64,000 bases of DNA. It comes from Tunturibacter gelidoferens (GTDB lineage Bacteria; Acidobacteriota; Terriglobia; Terriglobales; Acidobacteriaceae). A program made the position numbers and the translations under genes. How positions within the stretch are numbered: the stretch's first letter is position 1; the number at the start of each line of letters is the position of its first letter. Below the pieces are notes generated by a model. It was not told the DNA's origin. It was given only the letters and a program-made list of their open reading frames with translations, and made no database searches. Below, piece by piece: positions 17,276 through 25,546 of the stretch. The stretch spans positions 1,984,001 to 2,048,000 of the forward strand of contig NZ_CP132938.1 of NCBI RefSeq assembly GCF_040358255.1, in the 5' to 3' direction.

Positions 17276-19879
17276 ATGAGAGCCGGGAACCGCACTGTCC
17301 TGATCCTTTTTTGTCTTGTCTGCCCGTTGTGGATTCCAGGAGTGGCTGCATTTTCGCAAGCTCCCGCTCCAGATAGTCATGCCATGGAAGCGCGGGTGAA
17401 CGACCTGCTCGAACGGATGACGACGGATGAGAAGATTGACCTCATCAGCGGCGATACCCCTTTTCGCACTCACGCCATCGCTCGATTGAACATCCCCTAC
17501 TTCCAAATGGCCGATGGACCTGTAGGGGCACACATACCAGCGCCTACTATCGCGTATGCTGCGGGCATCGGATTAGCTGCAACATGGGATCCAGAGTTGG
17601 CTGAACGTCTCGGCCGCGAATTGGGTCGGGACGCTCGATCTCGCGGTGCAGTGTTTCTGCTCGGGCCTGGCGTAAACATCTATCGTGCTCCGATGAACGG
17701 TCGGAACTTCGAATATTTCGGAGAAGACCCGTTCCTCGCCGGAAGGATGGCAGTTGGTTATATTCGCGGCGTTCAGAGTGAGGGAGTGGCAGCCACGGTA
17801 AAGCACTATCTCGGAAACAACTCCGAGTATCTTCGCTATGACAGCGATTCGGTCATCGATGAACGTTCCCTGCGCGAGATCTACATGCCGGCGTTCGAGG
17901 CGGCGGTGAAAGAAGCGCACGTGGGCGCAGTGATGGACGGATACAACATCACAAATGGCGATCACATGACGCAAAACCGTCCGCTCGATCTGGAGGTTCT
18001 CAAGCAACAATGGCAGTTTCCGGGGGTTCTGATGTCGGACTGGACTTCAGTTCATGACACCGTCGCCGCGGCGAATGCCGGACTCGACCTCGAGATGCCC
18101 TTTGGGGTGTATTTCTCTCGCGAAAAGATCAAACAGCATCTGGCAAATGGAACGATCTCTGAGACCACGCTCGATGACAAAGTCCGGCGAATTCTGCGCG
18201 TAGCAGCGACCTTTGGGTGGCTAGATCATCCAGCAAAAGACCTGGGCATTCCTCGTTACAATCTGCAGGGCAGAGCGGTCTCGCTGCAAGCTGCGTTGGA
18301 AGGGACAGTTCTATTGCAGAACACGGCAAATCTTCTCCCGCTCGACCGGACTAAGGTGCAAACGATTGCGGTCATCGGTCCCACTGCGGCGCAAACCCTC
18401 ACGACTGGGGGCGGCAGCGGCGAAGTAGTGAGCTTCGCGAATACGAATCTTATTACCGGAATCAGCAATATATTTGGTGGCGAGAAAAAGACCTTATACG
18501 CTCGGGGGATGTACACGCTGGACCAGTTCGCGCGCCTGACTCATTTCACGACGACAAGCGATGGAGAGCAAGCAGGTCTTACCGTTGAGCACTATTCTCA
18601 GCTCAATTTGCAAGGCCCGGTACGTTCGACCACAATTGAGCCCGTCGCTATTGTCCCAGGGAGCGCACATCGCAGGCCTGAGGAGCAGGAGATCAACGCC
18701 TTTTACTCACACAAGGGCTCTGATTTCGTCGTTCCTTCTGAGTCGGATCGTTGGACTGGCTATTACACACCTGAGCAGGCCGGGCTACATGCCGTTTCTG
18801 TGCATACGGATGGTCGCTTCCGTCTTTATATTGATGATCGACTGACCTTCGATAATGTCACCATCCCAAAGTACATCCTCAATCAGACCACGGTAGATCT
18901 CACTAAGGTATCCCACAAGGTAGTGCTAGAGGTATATGCTCAGCGCCGAGCTTCGTCCATTGGGGTGAGCATGGGTATCGTCAGTCTGGCCACAATTGTG
19001 GACCCGGACGCAATCAAGATGGCTCAGATGGCTGACGTGGTTGTGCTCGCCGTTGGATTCGACAATACCTCGGAGTCTGAGGGTGGAGATCGCAGCTTTG
19101 AACTTCCCCTCGGTCAGCAGGAGTTGATTGAGCAGGTGGCAGCAGTCAACAAGAACACGATTGTGACGATCACCGCAGGTGGGAGCGTTGATGTGCTGCC
19201 TTGGAAGGACAAGGTTCGTTCCATCCTCGCGACGTGGTACTCCGGGGAGGAGGGCGGAGATGCCTTCGCAAGACTGTTGTTCGGTGATGTCAATCCTTCG
19301 GGTCACCTGCCGATCAGCTGGGAACGTCGCATCGCCGATAACCCCAGCTTCGCTCACTACTATCCCGACCCAGGCACGAACAGGATCGTATACCGGGAAG
19401 GAATCTTCGTTGGGTATCGCGGCTATGAGCACAGTGGGACGGCACCGTTGTTTCCGTTTGGCTATGGGCTCTCGTATACAACCTTCGCCATGTCTAATCT
19501 TAAAACAACATCGAATGCGGATGGTCATGTTCTGGCGAGTTTCGATGTAGAGAATACTGGCAGGGTGGCCGGCGCGACTGTAGCGCAACTCTACGTCTCG
19601 CAGAAGAACCCATCCGTACCAAGACCTGCTGAAGAGTTGAAGGGCTTCTCTCGGGTAGAACTAGACCCAGGTGAGCGGAAGCACGTGACGGTTGAACTCG
19701 ACCCTCGCAGCTTTGCATACTTCGATACGAAGGCCGGTGACTGGCAGGCCGATGCAGGATCTTACACTTTATCTCTCGGCAACTCCGTGAATGAAATCCT
19801 TGCCAAAACCCTTGTGCAACTTAGTCGAACGCTTCATATAGGAGTCGCGGAGCAGATCGCCAGCCCAGCACCGAACTGA
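17276..19879 (+). CDS. Secreted GH3 beta-glucosidase with PA14 insert
   Basis: 867 residues with a signal peptide (TVLILFCLVCPLWIPGVAAF). The order is a GH3 N-terminal barrel (FQMADGPVGAHIP, ATVKHYLGNN, catalytic nucleophile Asp in GVLMSDWTSVHD), a GH3 C-terminal domain starting at VLLQNTANLLPLDR, an inserted PA14-like domain (SDRWTGYYTPEQAGLHAVSV), the rest of the C-terminal domain (VVLAVGFDNTSESEGGDRSF), and a fibronectin-III-like tail (VAQLYVSQKNPSVPRPAEEL). It hydrolyses terminal beta-glucosides, or related xylosides or glycans, in the periplasm or outside the cell. Monocistronic, consistent with plant-polymer use. Confidence 0.92.
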   Translation: MRAGNRTVLILFCLVCPLWIPGVAAFSQAPAPDSHAMEARVNDLLERMTTDEKIDLISGDTPFRTHAIARLNIPYFQMADGPVGAHIPAPTIAYAAGIGLAATWDPELAERLGRELGRDARSRGAVFLLGPGVNIYRAPMNGRNFEYFGEDPFLAGRMAVGYIRGVQSEGVAATVKHYLGNNSEYLRYDSDSVIDERSLREIYMPAFEAAVKEAHVGAVMDGYNITNGDHMTQNRPLDLEVLKQQWQFPGVLMSDWTSVHDTVAAANAGLDLEMPFGVYFSREKIKQHLANGTISETTLDDKVRRILRVAATFGWLDHPAKDLGIPRYNLQGRAVSLQAALEGTVLLQNTANLLPLDRTKVQTIAVIGPTAAQTLTTGGGSGEVVSFANTNLITGISNIFGGEKKTLYARGMYTLDQFARLTHFTTTSDGEQAGLTVEHYSQLNLQGPVRSTTIEPVAIVPGSAHRRPEEQEINAFYSHKGSDFVVPSESDRWTGYYTPEQAGLHAVSVHTDGRFRLYIDDRLTFDNVTIPKYILNQTTVDLTKVSHKVVLEVYAQRRASSIGVSMGIVSLATIVDPDAIKMAQMADVVVLAVGFDNTSESEGGDRSFELPLGQQELIEQVAAVNKNTIVTITAGGSVDVLPWKDKVRSILATWYSGEEGGDAFARLLFGDVNPSGHLPISWERRIADNPSFAHYYPDPGTNRIVYREGIFVGYRGYEHSGTAPLFPFGYGLSYTTFAMSNLKTTSNADGHVLASFDVENTGRVAGATVAQLYVSQKNPSVPRPAEELKGFSRVELDPGERKHVTVELDPRSFAYFDTKAGDWQADAGSYTLSLGNSVNEILAKTLVQLSRTLHIGVAEQIASPAPN

Positions 19880-20092
19880 GACGAAAATAGCCTCAGTCCT
19901 GTGAGTCGGCTCGTCAGTTTACTTCCGTATAGCCCGTAACCCGGAAGATTGGAGATCATCCGATACATCTGGAATGCTCGACGAGCGCCTCGTCGATTTA
20001 GCGCTCATTGCATCAGTTAGAAAGCCCTTGATTGAGTTCGAGCAGTGCACGGTGACTCGGCACACGTGGTCGCGTTCTCAATTCGGATTCGA

Positions 20093-20524
20093 TCAGCTGA
20101 GCTTCTGTCGGACACTCATAAGAATCTCGTCAGAGAACTGCGGGTCCTGTACGGCGCGAGCCAGCACGACGCCACCGATCATCGCGGCGATTTGAAAGAT
20201 GGCTTCTTTCCAGTTCCCACCCATCGCCGAGAGATATTCCTCAAGCCCCTGCTCGAACACTCCTTTGAGTTCAGGCGTCGAGCGAGCCACCTCCTGCCCC
20301 AGTGCTGCCATGGTGCAGCCGTCGCCTGGATTATCTCGGTGCCATAGGCTCAGATACTGGTCAGCGTACGATCTTTTGCCCTTCTTGGTGTCGCAGCGCT
20401 GCACGCGGCCTAGCGAAACGGCCTGTCCGTCGGCAACTGCAGCCTCCTGGAGTTCTTGCTTCGAAGCGGAGTGTGCATAGAACGCGTCTACCTCGATGAC
20501 ATTCGCTGCATGTGATGCTCGCAA
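20093..20524 (-). pseudogene. TetR regulator lacking its DNA-binding helices
   Basis: The frame begins only at the end of the TetR helix-turn-helix (AFYAHSASKQELQEAAV, the usual FYxHFxSK block) and continues through a normal-looking ligand domain ending FSDEILMSVRQKLS. The first 45 or so residues that bind DNA are absent, and only about 50 bp separate it from the divergent SDR remnant. A regulator/target pair seems to have lost the sequence between its two N-termini. Confidence 0.65.
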
Positions 20525-20573
20525 AGCACAGCGAACAAGTAACAGCTATAGATGACTACCAAAGGAGAACGAC

Positions 20574-20668
20574 ATGGGCAAGCTTGAAGGAAAATTGCAC
20601 TCATAACCGGTGGTAATAGCGGCATCGGTCTTGCGACGGCGAAGCAGTTTGTGAACGAAGGCGCCGCT
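20574..20668 (+). pseudogene. N-terminal stub of a short-chain dehydrogenase
   Basis: An ATG with AAAGGAG upstream begins GKLEGK, and after a one-base loss near 20596 the next frame continues ALITGGNSGIGLATAKQFVN, the classic SDR cofactor-binding start. It ends at about 20668 where unrelated opposite-strand coding begins. It is divergent from the TetR remnant, the usual arrangement of such pairs. Confidence 0.75.
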
Positions 20669-20957
20669 GGAGGTGTCAGCGTAATCGACCCACCAGTCAG
20701 CCCGGCGAGATACGACTCGATCCCCGTCACTAAGCTCATGACCCGCGCTACCTTTAGGTTGATCTGAGTGATCACCGGCAACTCGCGGTTTGAAATATCC
20801 ACGTCATCGCTGTGAATTATCCCGAGCGCGTCGCTCCTTGGCTTAGCGGCGCCTCCCAGGTTTCCGACAATCTGTACCTGACTGACGATGTCCTCCTCGT
20901 CCGTGGTGATCTTTGCGAGGTCATCCGGTGGCAGTCCAATTCTCTGTCTCAGGAAGG
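20669..20957 (-). pseudogene. Hypothetical protein fragment
   Basis: The minus strand is open and protein-like (AFLRQRIGLPPDDLAKITTD, SQVQIVGNLGGAAKPRSD, ELPVITQINLKVARVMSLV) from the end of the neighbouring secreted protein gene to the SDR stub. There is no ATG/GTG/TTG at its natural beginning (an internal ATG occurs at 20802), and the frame runs into the SDR stub at its other end. Family not recognised. Possibly a gene whose start was lost. Confidence 0.4.
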
Positions 20958-21821
20958 CTAATATGCCGCTTGCATCGCAATATCGTCCAGAATTGACCGG
21001 GCCTTGGCTACATCGGCGTTGCTGAGCGTTGCCAGCTTCGCGTAGTCGGTTTCCCGCGCAATCTCGGTCTGTTGCAGCTGCCCGGCCGCCGTCGCGGCCA
21101 CCGCATTGCAGACGTAAGCCTTCTGCAACGCGCTGTGCTGGTCGATAAGGGTACCGAGGATTGAGATGAACGGATAGCTGTTTGAGTCGATTGCAGCAAT
21201 CGTCGAAGGCCCATAGATGTCAGGAGTCAAAATCGTTACATCGCTCTTTTTTAAAGAGCGCGCAACAGCCAGCATGAGCGCCTGGTCCTGGATCGTACCG
21301 GTAAATTCGTTCACGCTCTGGCTACTGGTAAACAACGAGAGGATGCTCTGCAAGGCCGTCACGCCCTCCCCGATCGCGGTTGTGTATCCGGCAAAGCTCG
21401 GCGCAGCAGCTCCAGCTGCCGGAGGGCCGGTCGGGCAGCCATCTCCTCCCTGTAGCAGATCATTTGCCTGCTTGAGGAAATTGCGTACGATCAGCATGTG
21501 CGACCGCCAAAGCTGAAACGCCGGCACGGCTGTCGATGACGAAGGCACTAGGATCAGGTTCCGGCCTTGGTCATTATTTTGGGCATCTTTGTAGGAGCCA
21601 CGCAGCGCCACGACTTCGCCTGCTATCTCAGTGCTGTTAGCACGAAGCGCCTTATATGCAAGAATCTCGGACTCAATGGAATAGGTTCCGCTGCTGGCCG
21701 GAATCGATGCCGCTCCAGCTGAGGTTCCCCCGCCGGCTGCGCCCTGCGCCACCGCGACATGCGATGTGCAGAGCGCAGCCGGCGCGAGAATCATCACCCT
21801 CACGATCCCTCTGTGTGTCAT
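20958..21821 (-). CDS. Hypothetical exported protein
   Basis: 287 residues. A possible signal peptide is MILAPAALCTSHVAVAQ within the first 30 residues, then a Gly/Ala-rich linker and a mostly helical body (NEFTGTIQDQALMLAVARSL, ILGTLIDQHSALQKAYVCNA). The first ATG has only a weak upstream site. The gene begins inside the region where the S8 protease remnant ends on the same strand, and it may once have been the next gene in that operon. The C-terminus might be shortened, because another open frame overlaps its stop. No family recognised. Confidence 0.55.
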   Translation of the reverse strand: MTHRGIVRVMILAPAALCTSHVAVAQGAAGGGTSAGAASIPASSGTYSIESEILAYKALRANSTEIAGEVVALRGSYKDAQNNDQGRNLILVPSSSTAVPAFQLWRSHMLIVRNFLKQANDLLQGGDGCPTGPPAAGAAAPSFAGYTTAIGEGVTALQSILSLFTSSQSVNEFTGTIQDQALMLAVARSLKKSDVTILTPDIYGPSTIAAIDSNSYPFISILGTLIDQHSALQKAYVCNAVAATAAGQLQQTEIARETDYAKLATLSNADVAKARSILDDIAMQAAY

Positions 21822-21840
21822 CGTCTCGAAGATGGATCCC

Positions 21841-23144
21841 GGTCGTGGTTAAAATCGTCTTCACATCCTCGTGCGTCAATGTGGGATTAGCCTCGAGGAT
21901 CAGTGCAATCGTCCCCGCAATTTTGGCTCTGCCCCTGAGGTCCCACCGAATCGGTTCGTGTAGTCCGAGGGACTGAGATTCCGGCAGGTAAGGTCGTGCA
22001 TGGCGTCCCCCTGGCGCGCTCACAACAATCCGGTCTCCATAGTTGCTCGGCAGTCCCGGCGCGATCGCGCGCGGATTGTCAACCGGGTCAAAGGCCGTTG
22101 CGCCCACCAGGATGGACCCGGTAGGCGGTATCGGCGCTCCATCGTCCGCGAGGCCCGCATCCCGCCCTCCGTTTCCCGCCGTTACGCACACCACGCAACC
22201 TTTGCTGATGGCATTCTGGATCACCGTAGCTACAGGGTATCCTGCTCACAGTTGCCAAGGGCTGGAAGAGGCGTTTGTGCCTCTACGTTGATCACCCTCG
22301 CCTGCCACCCGAATCCTGTAGCGCTGCCCAATCGATTGCGCTCGCCAGTGAGTTGCCTTGAAGCTCCTGCCCGGTGCCGGTGTTGTGTTGAATTGCCCAG
22401 AGTTTGGCGCTAAACGCCACGCCGGCAATCCCAACCGTGTTGCTCTCCGCACCTGCCAGACCAAGCACACCGGTCCCATGATCCGTTGCTCCCGCGGAAA
22501 CATTTGTCGTGCCATCCCATGCGTTGTACGTTCGCTCGACCTGGTTGATCAGGTCTTCGTGTCCCAGAAAAAAACCTTTATCCACATCCGCAATCACCAC
22601 TCCGGCTCCCGAAACCCGCGTCCATGCGCCGTCAATCTTGCACCGAAAGATGTACCACTGTTGCTCAGGATCGGTGACCTGATCCGTTGTCCCCAGGAGT
22701 GGATCCGCGGGAAACACAGGCGCCACGAGCCCAGGACCAGCTCCTGATGGCGCCGAGAATCCGAAGTACTCTGTCGCATGCGTCACTTCGGGCAATGAGC
22801 GCAGCCTGCGCACGATCTCCTCCACATCCGCATGCGCGGGAAAGTGCAAATGCACAAAATCGGCTGAGCCGCGCTTTTTCTCCTCTCTTCCGTCGTCTCA
22901 GCTTCCCGGGATAGCGCAGCTGGATTGCCGGATAAGCCGAATGCATCTCGTGCTCCTGCACAATTTCGTGCAGCCCCGCAATATGCCCGCCGTCCGGTGT
23001 GGTGAATCGAAACGCAGATGGCGACTTAGCGCGCGCGCCCAAGGGCATCAGCGAAACTTTTAACTCGATTTGAACGATCCGCTTCTTCCGCAACGTTGGG
23101 TCATGTGGCTGTCCAATGGGAGATGTGGGAACGCTTATTGGCAT
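21841..23144 (-). pseudogene. S8 (subtilisin-like) serine peptidase, multiply frameshifted
   Basis: Starts well at an ATG at 23144 with AGGAGA upstream, giving a ~100-residue pro-region, then breaks into at least four frame segments. All catalytic regions can be read across them: the Asp region GVVIADVDKGFFLGHEDL, the His region DHGTGVLGLAGAESN, the oxyanion Asn in VTAGNGG, and the Ser region GGTSGAEPKIAGTIALIL in yet another frame near 21930. The order and spacing are those of a complete subtilase, so this was a full gene that decayed by small indels. It is not a recombination fragment like its neighbours. Confidence 0.8.
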
Positions 23145-23210
23145 TTTGAGCTCTCCTTTCCTGTCAAAAGCGTCAACTCCACACAAAACGGGAACACAGC
23201 AGAGGGGCAA

Positions 23211-23639
23211 CTCAGGATCGAAGACCTCTTGAATGTTTTATTGCTTTCACGAGCAAAAACGGAGTCATCGTCTACCTAGCGGCCTTCTTGGCAGCTTTCT
23301 TGACGGCCACGCCTCGAGGATCGGAACCGGATATGACAAACCATTCTTGACTGCGAGCTTGATCGCCGCTCCAGCCCCCTCGTTGTGCCCGCAATCCCAA
23401 GCGGACCAACGTAATGATCCTACCCAATCATCGGAGCCGCGAGCATTGTGGTCGTGGCGCATCGCACAGTGGCTCTCCGAGTGGCCGGTATCCAATAAGC
23501 TATCACTTCCGCACGCATGACGGCTTCCGCTGACTCACCGAACAAAGAAGGCCGAGCCACGGCATACATCCGCGTCCAGAGTGGAAGAGCGGCAATCATC
23601 GAAAGCCTATTCATCGGCTTGCTCAGATTTTTTTCTGGG
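23211..23639 (-). other. Unassigned stretch with short unrecognised frames
   Basis: About 430 bp. Minus-strand frames (MNRLSMIAALPLWTRMYAVA, then SLFGESAEAVMRAEVIAYWI) look weakly protein-like but break near 23420, so a decayed small gene is possible. Nothing can be named. Confidence 0.3.
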
Positions 23640-23860
23640 CGGGGAGTTGGGGTGTTTTTCAGGGTATTTTGCGAACAAAGAGTGTTTTGAGGTGGTTTTT
23701 TCGTGGTGAGAACGTGGTGGAATGCGTGGTAGACGTGGTGTTTTGGCAGTCATTTTTCCGGGATGGAAAAATGCGCCAGGTTTTGAGATTTATTTTTGGG
23801 CTTCCCGTTTTGGGAATTCTGGCTTTGTTTCTGAGGGCAGGGTTAGTGCCGATCACATGT
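23640..23860 (+). repeat. GT-rich intergenic repeat-like element
   Basis: A low-complexity block with repeated GTGGT/AACGTGGT words (e.g. GTGGTGAGAACGTGGTGG near 23703-23720) and a hairpin-like TTTTTCCGGGATGGAAAAA at 23753-23771. Frames through it resemble spurious small proteins I associate with Acidobacteriaceae genomes, so I treat it as repetitive non-coding DNA. Confidence 0.45.
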
Positions 23861-23879
23861 CCTCTCCCGGCTCCCAGGC

Positions 23880-24204
23880 TCGCACGAACTCATGCGGTGA
23901 GACTGCATGAATGGGGCACCCAAGGTTGTGGGTTGGTTTTATGTATGGGCCACCCGCCGTCGTTCTAAGCCTGAGGGCATGGACGGATTTTATCCGCTTG
24001 GGAGGGAAGGCGGTTCGTGCTTTCGCACGAATGCCCACTCATGCGGTGAGACTGCATGAATGGGGCACCCAAGTTTGTGGGGTGGTTAATGTATGGGCAC
24101 CCGCCAGATTGTGGGTTAGATGCGGTTCGTGCTTTCGCACGAATGCCCACATCTCAGAATCGAGATATGGGGCACCCGAGAGTAGGTATGGGCCACCCGC
24201 CCGG
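23880..24204 (+). repeat. Three tandem-spaced copies of a ~95-bp hairpin-rich repeat
   Basis: Copies at about 23880-23958, 24011-24104 and 24121-24202. Shared modules in order: TTCGTGCTTTCGCACGAA (7-bp stem), ATGCCCA, a CATGC...GCATG stem or in copy three a variable replacement, ATGGGGCACCC, and a closing TATGGGCCACCCGCC. A fourth copy lies at 25376. No coding capacity is conserved between copies. Confidence 0.8.
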
Positions 24205-24228
24205 ATGCCTCGGGGCCTTTGGCTTGGC

Positions 24229-25110
24229 TTACTTTATCGGTGTCACCGCGTCGATTGCAGTGAACAATTGGACTGAAACGAGGGTACGCAGCTTTTGGAA
24301 CTGCCCGAAGGTCGCTCCCAACTCCCTGTCTGGATGCACCCTCTTAAAACGCTCACTCGCCTGCGGGTCGGCTTTGAAGACGTCGTCCCAACGTGGGTAC
24401 ACATCTATCGCCACTCCCTGGAATTTCAAATCGGCGCCCCCAGGCAGAACCTGTACGTTGAGCGACCAGCCTGTTCTTTTACCATCTTTTACCATTGCCT
24501 CGGCGACCGGTCGCCAGACCTCCTTCTCAAAAGCAATCCAATCATCAACGTTCACTGCTTTCATGTAATTCACTACCAGATAGTTTCCTATCTTAGGAGA
24601 AGCTCCCACTGAGGCGCGATTCTGGAAGAGGCTGTTCGAGACAAGTGTGGCAAGGGAATCGCGGCGATCAATGAATTGCTGTCCGGTCATTGTGAGCCGC
24701 GCCTTTTTTAGCACCTCGTCCAGTGCCTCAGGACTGAGGGGCTCGGGCGGTGTGGTGGGATACATTGAAATTTCCAGGTAGTCGCACTCTGCAGATGTGC
24801 CTTGAGGCTGAACCGATCTCAATAGGAACCACCCTGACAGGAATCCTGTTTCCACCCTTGATTGCGCGTACTTATGCAAATCTGAAGCCGCCCACGCGCG
24901 GAATTCGCTGGCTTTCTCCGGCTTTACCTTGATGCAAGCAACTGAGTGGTAGCCGACCTCACCCTCTTGCTCGAACTGGGCTAATGTTGGAACAGCGCAC
25001 GCAACCGTAACCACTACACACAATATGGCTCTGTGAATGATCGTTGGGCCTCTCCTTCGGACCGGCTTCAGTCTGCGGCTTGTCGTCGATAGAATCGATA
25101 GAAAAGACAC
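24229..25110 (-). CDS. Exported protein with a duplicated dimeric alpha/beta-barrel-like fold
   Basis: 293 residues from a GTG. The signal peptide, IIHRAILCVVVTVACAVPTLAQ, lies about 25 residues in, so a later start is possible. The mature part seems to have two halves of NIPSNAP/ABM-like character: a strand with YHSVACIKVKPEKASEFRAW and a related one with GNYLVVNYMKAVNVDDWIAFEKEV, each followed by acidic helices and aromatic strands. Function unknown. It stands alone between copies of the hairpin repeat. Confidence 0.65.
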   Translation of the reverse strand: MSFLSILSTTSRRLKPVRRRGPTIIHRAILCVVVTVACAVPTLAQFEQEGEVGYHSVACIKVKPEKASEFRAWAASDLHKYAQSRVETGFLSGWFLLRSVQPQGTSAECDYLEISMYPTTPPEPLSPEALDEVLKKARLTMTGQQFIDRRDSLATLVSNSLFQNRASVGASPKIGNYLVVNYMKAVNVDDWIAFEKEVWRPVAEAMVKDGKRTGWSLNVQVLPGGADLKFQGVAIDVYPRWDDVFKADPQASERFKRVHPDRELGATFGQFQKLRTLVSVQLFTAIDAVTPIK

Positions 25111-25186
25111 TCTTGTCCTCCCGGCCGCTGTGTCGAAAGCGCTTGACTGGCACTAAGACATATGCGGGCTTTTCGCTCATATTCTC

Positions 25187-25363
25187 ATGGAGAGTAGTGT
25201 TTGGCTACTCGCATTTGAGAGACTCGTGAGCAATGAAGAAGCTGCGGATCAGGCATTCGCTGAGGGCGGCATCGATCTAACTGCGATGAAACAGTTGACA
25301 GCTGTAATGCTGGCAAAACAGTTGCACGCGATTTATGAGGAGTCGGGGTCAGGCGGCGAATAG
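25187..25363 (+). CDS. Possible small protein (58 residues)
   Basis: ATG at 25187 to TAG at 25363: starts MESSVWLLAFERLVSNEEA, continues with an acidic, helical sequence GGIDLTAMKQLTAVMLAKQL and ends EESGSGGE. Composition is protein-like and amphipathic, but there is no clear ribosome-binding site and no family is recognised. It could be the tail of a lost gene. It lies just before the fourth hairpin repeat. Confidence 0.35.
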   Translation: MESSVWLLAFERLVSNEEAADQAFAEGGIDLTAMKQLTAVMLAKQLHAIYEESGSGGE

Positions 25364-25375
25364 CATTTTGTTGGA

Positions 25376-25474
25376 GCGGTTCGTGCTTTCGCACGAATGC
25401 CCACTCATGCGGTGAGACTGCATGAATGGGCACCCAAAGTGTGGGTTGGTTTTATGTGTGGGCCACCCGCCCGC
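25376..25474 (+). repeat. Fourth copy of the ~95-bp hairpin repeat
   Basis: Same module order as the copies at 23.9-24.2 kb, including TTCGTGCTTTCGCACGAA and GTGGGCCACCCGCC. Nearly identical to the second copy despite 1.3 kb separation. Confidence 0.8.
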
Positions 25475-25546
25475 CAGCTACTCTCATATCTATCGATGTA
25501 GTATTTTCTCTGGTTTTATTATTCAGTGGAGCAGTTAGGGAGACGA

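Noticed and set aside
23669..23968. 99-codon plus-strand frame in the repeat region
   Set aside because: It runs through low-complexity and repeat DNA, and its end is encoded by the hairpin repeat, so it is unlikely to be a gene.
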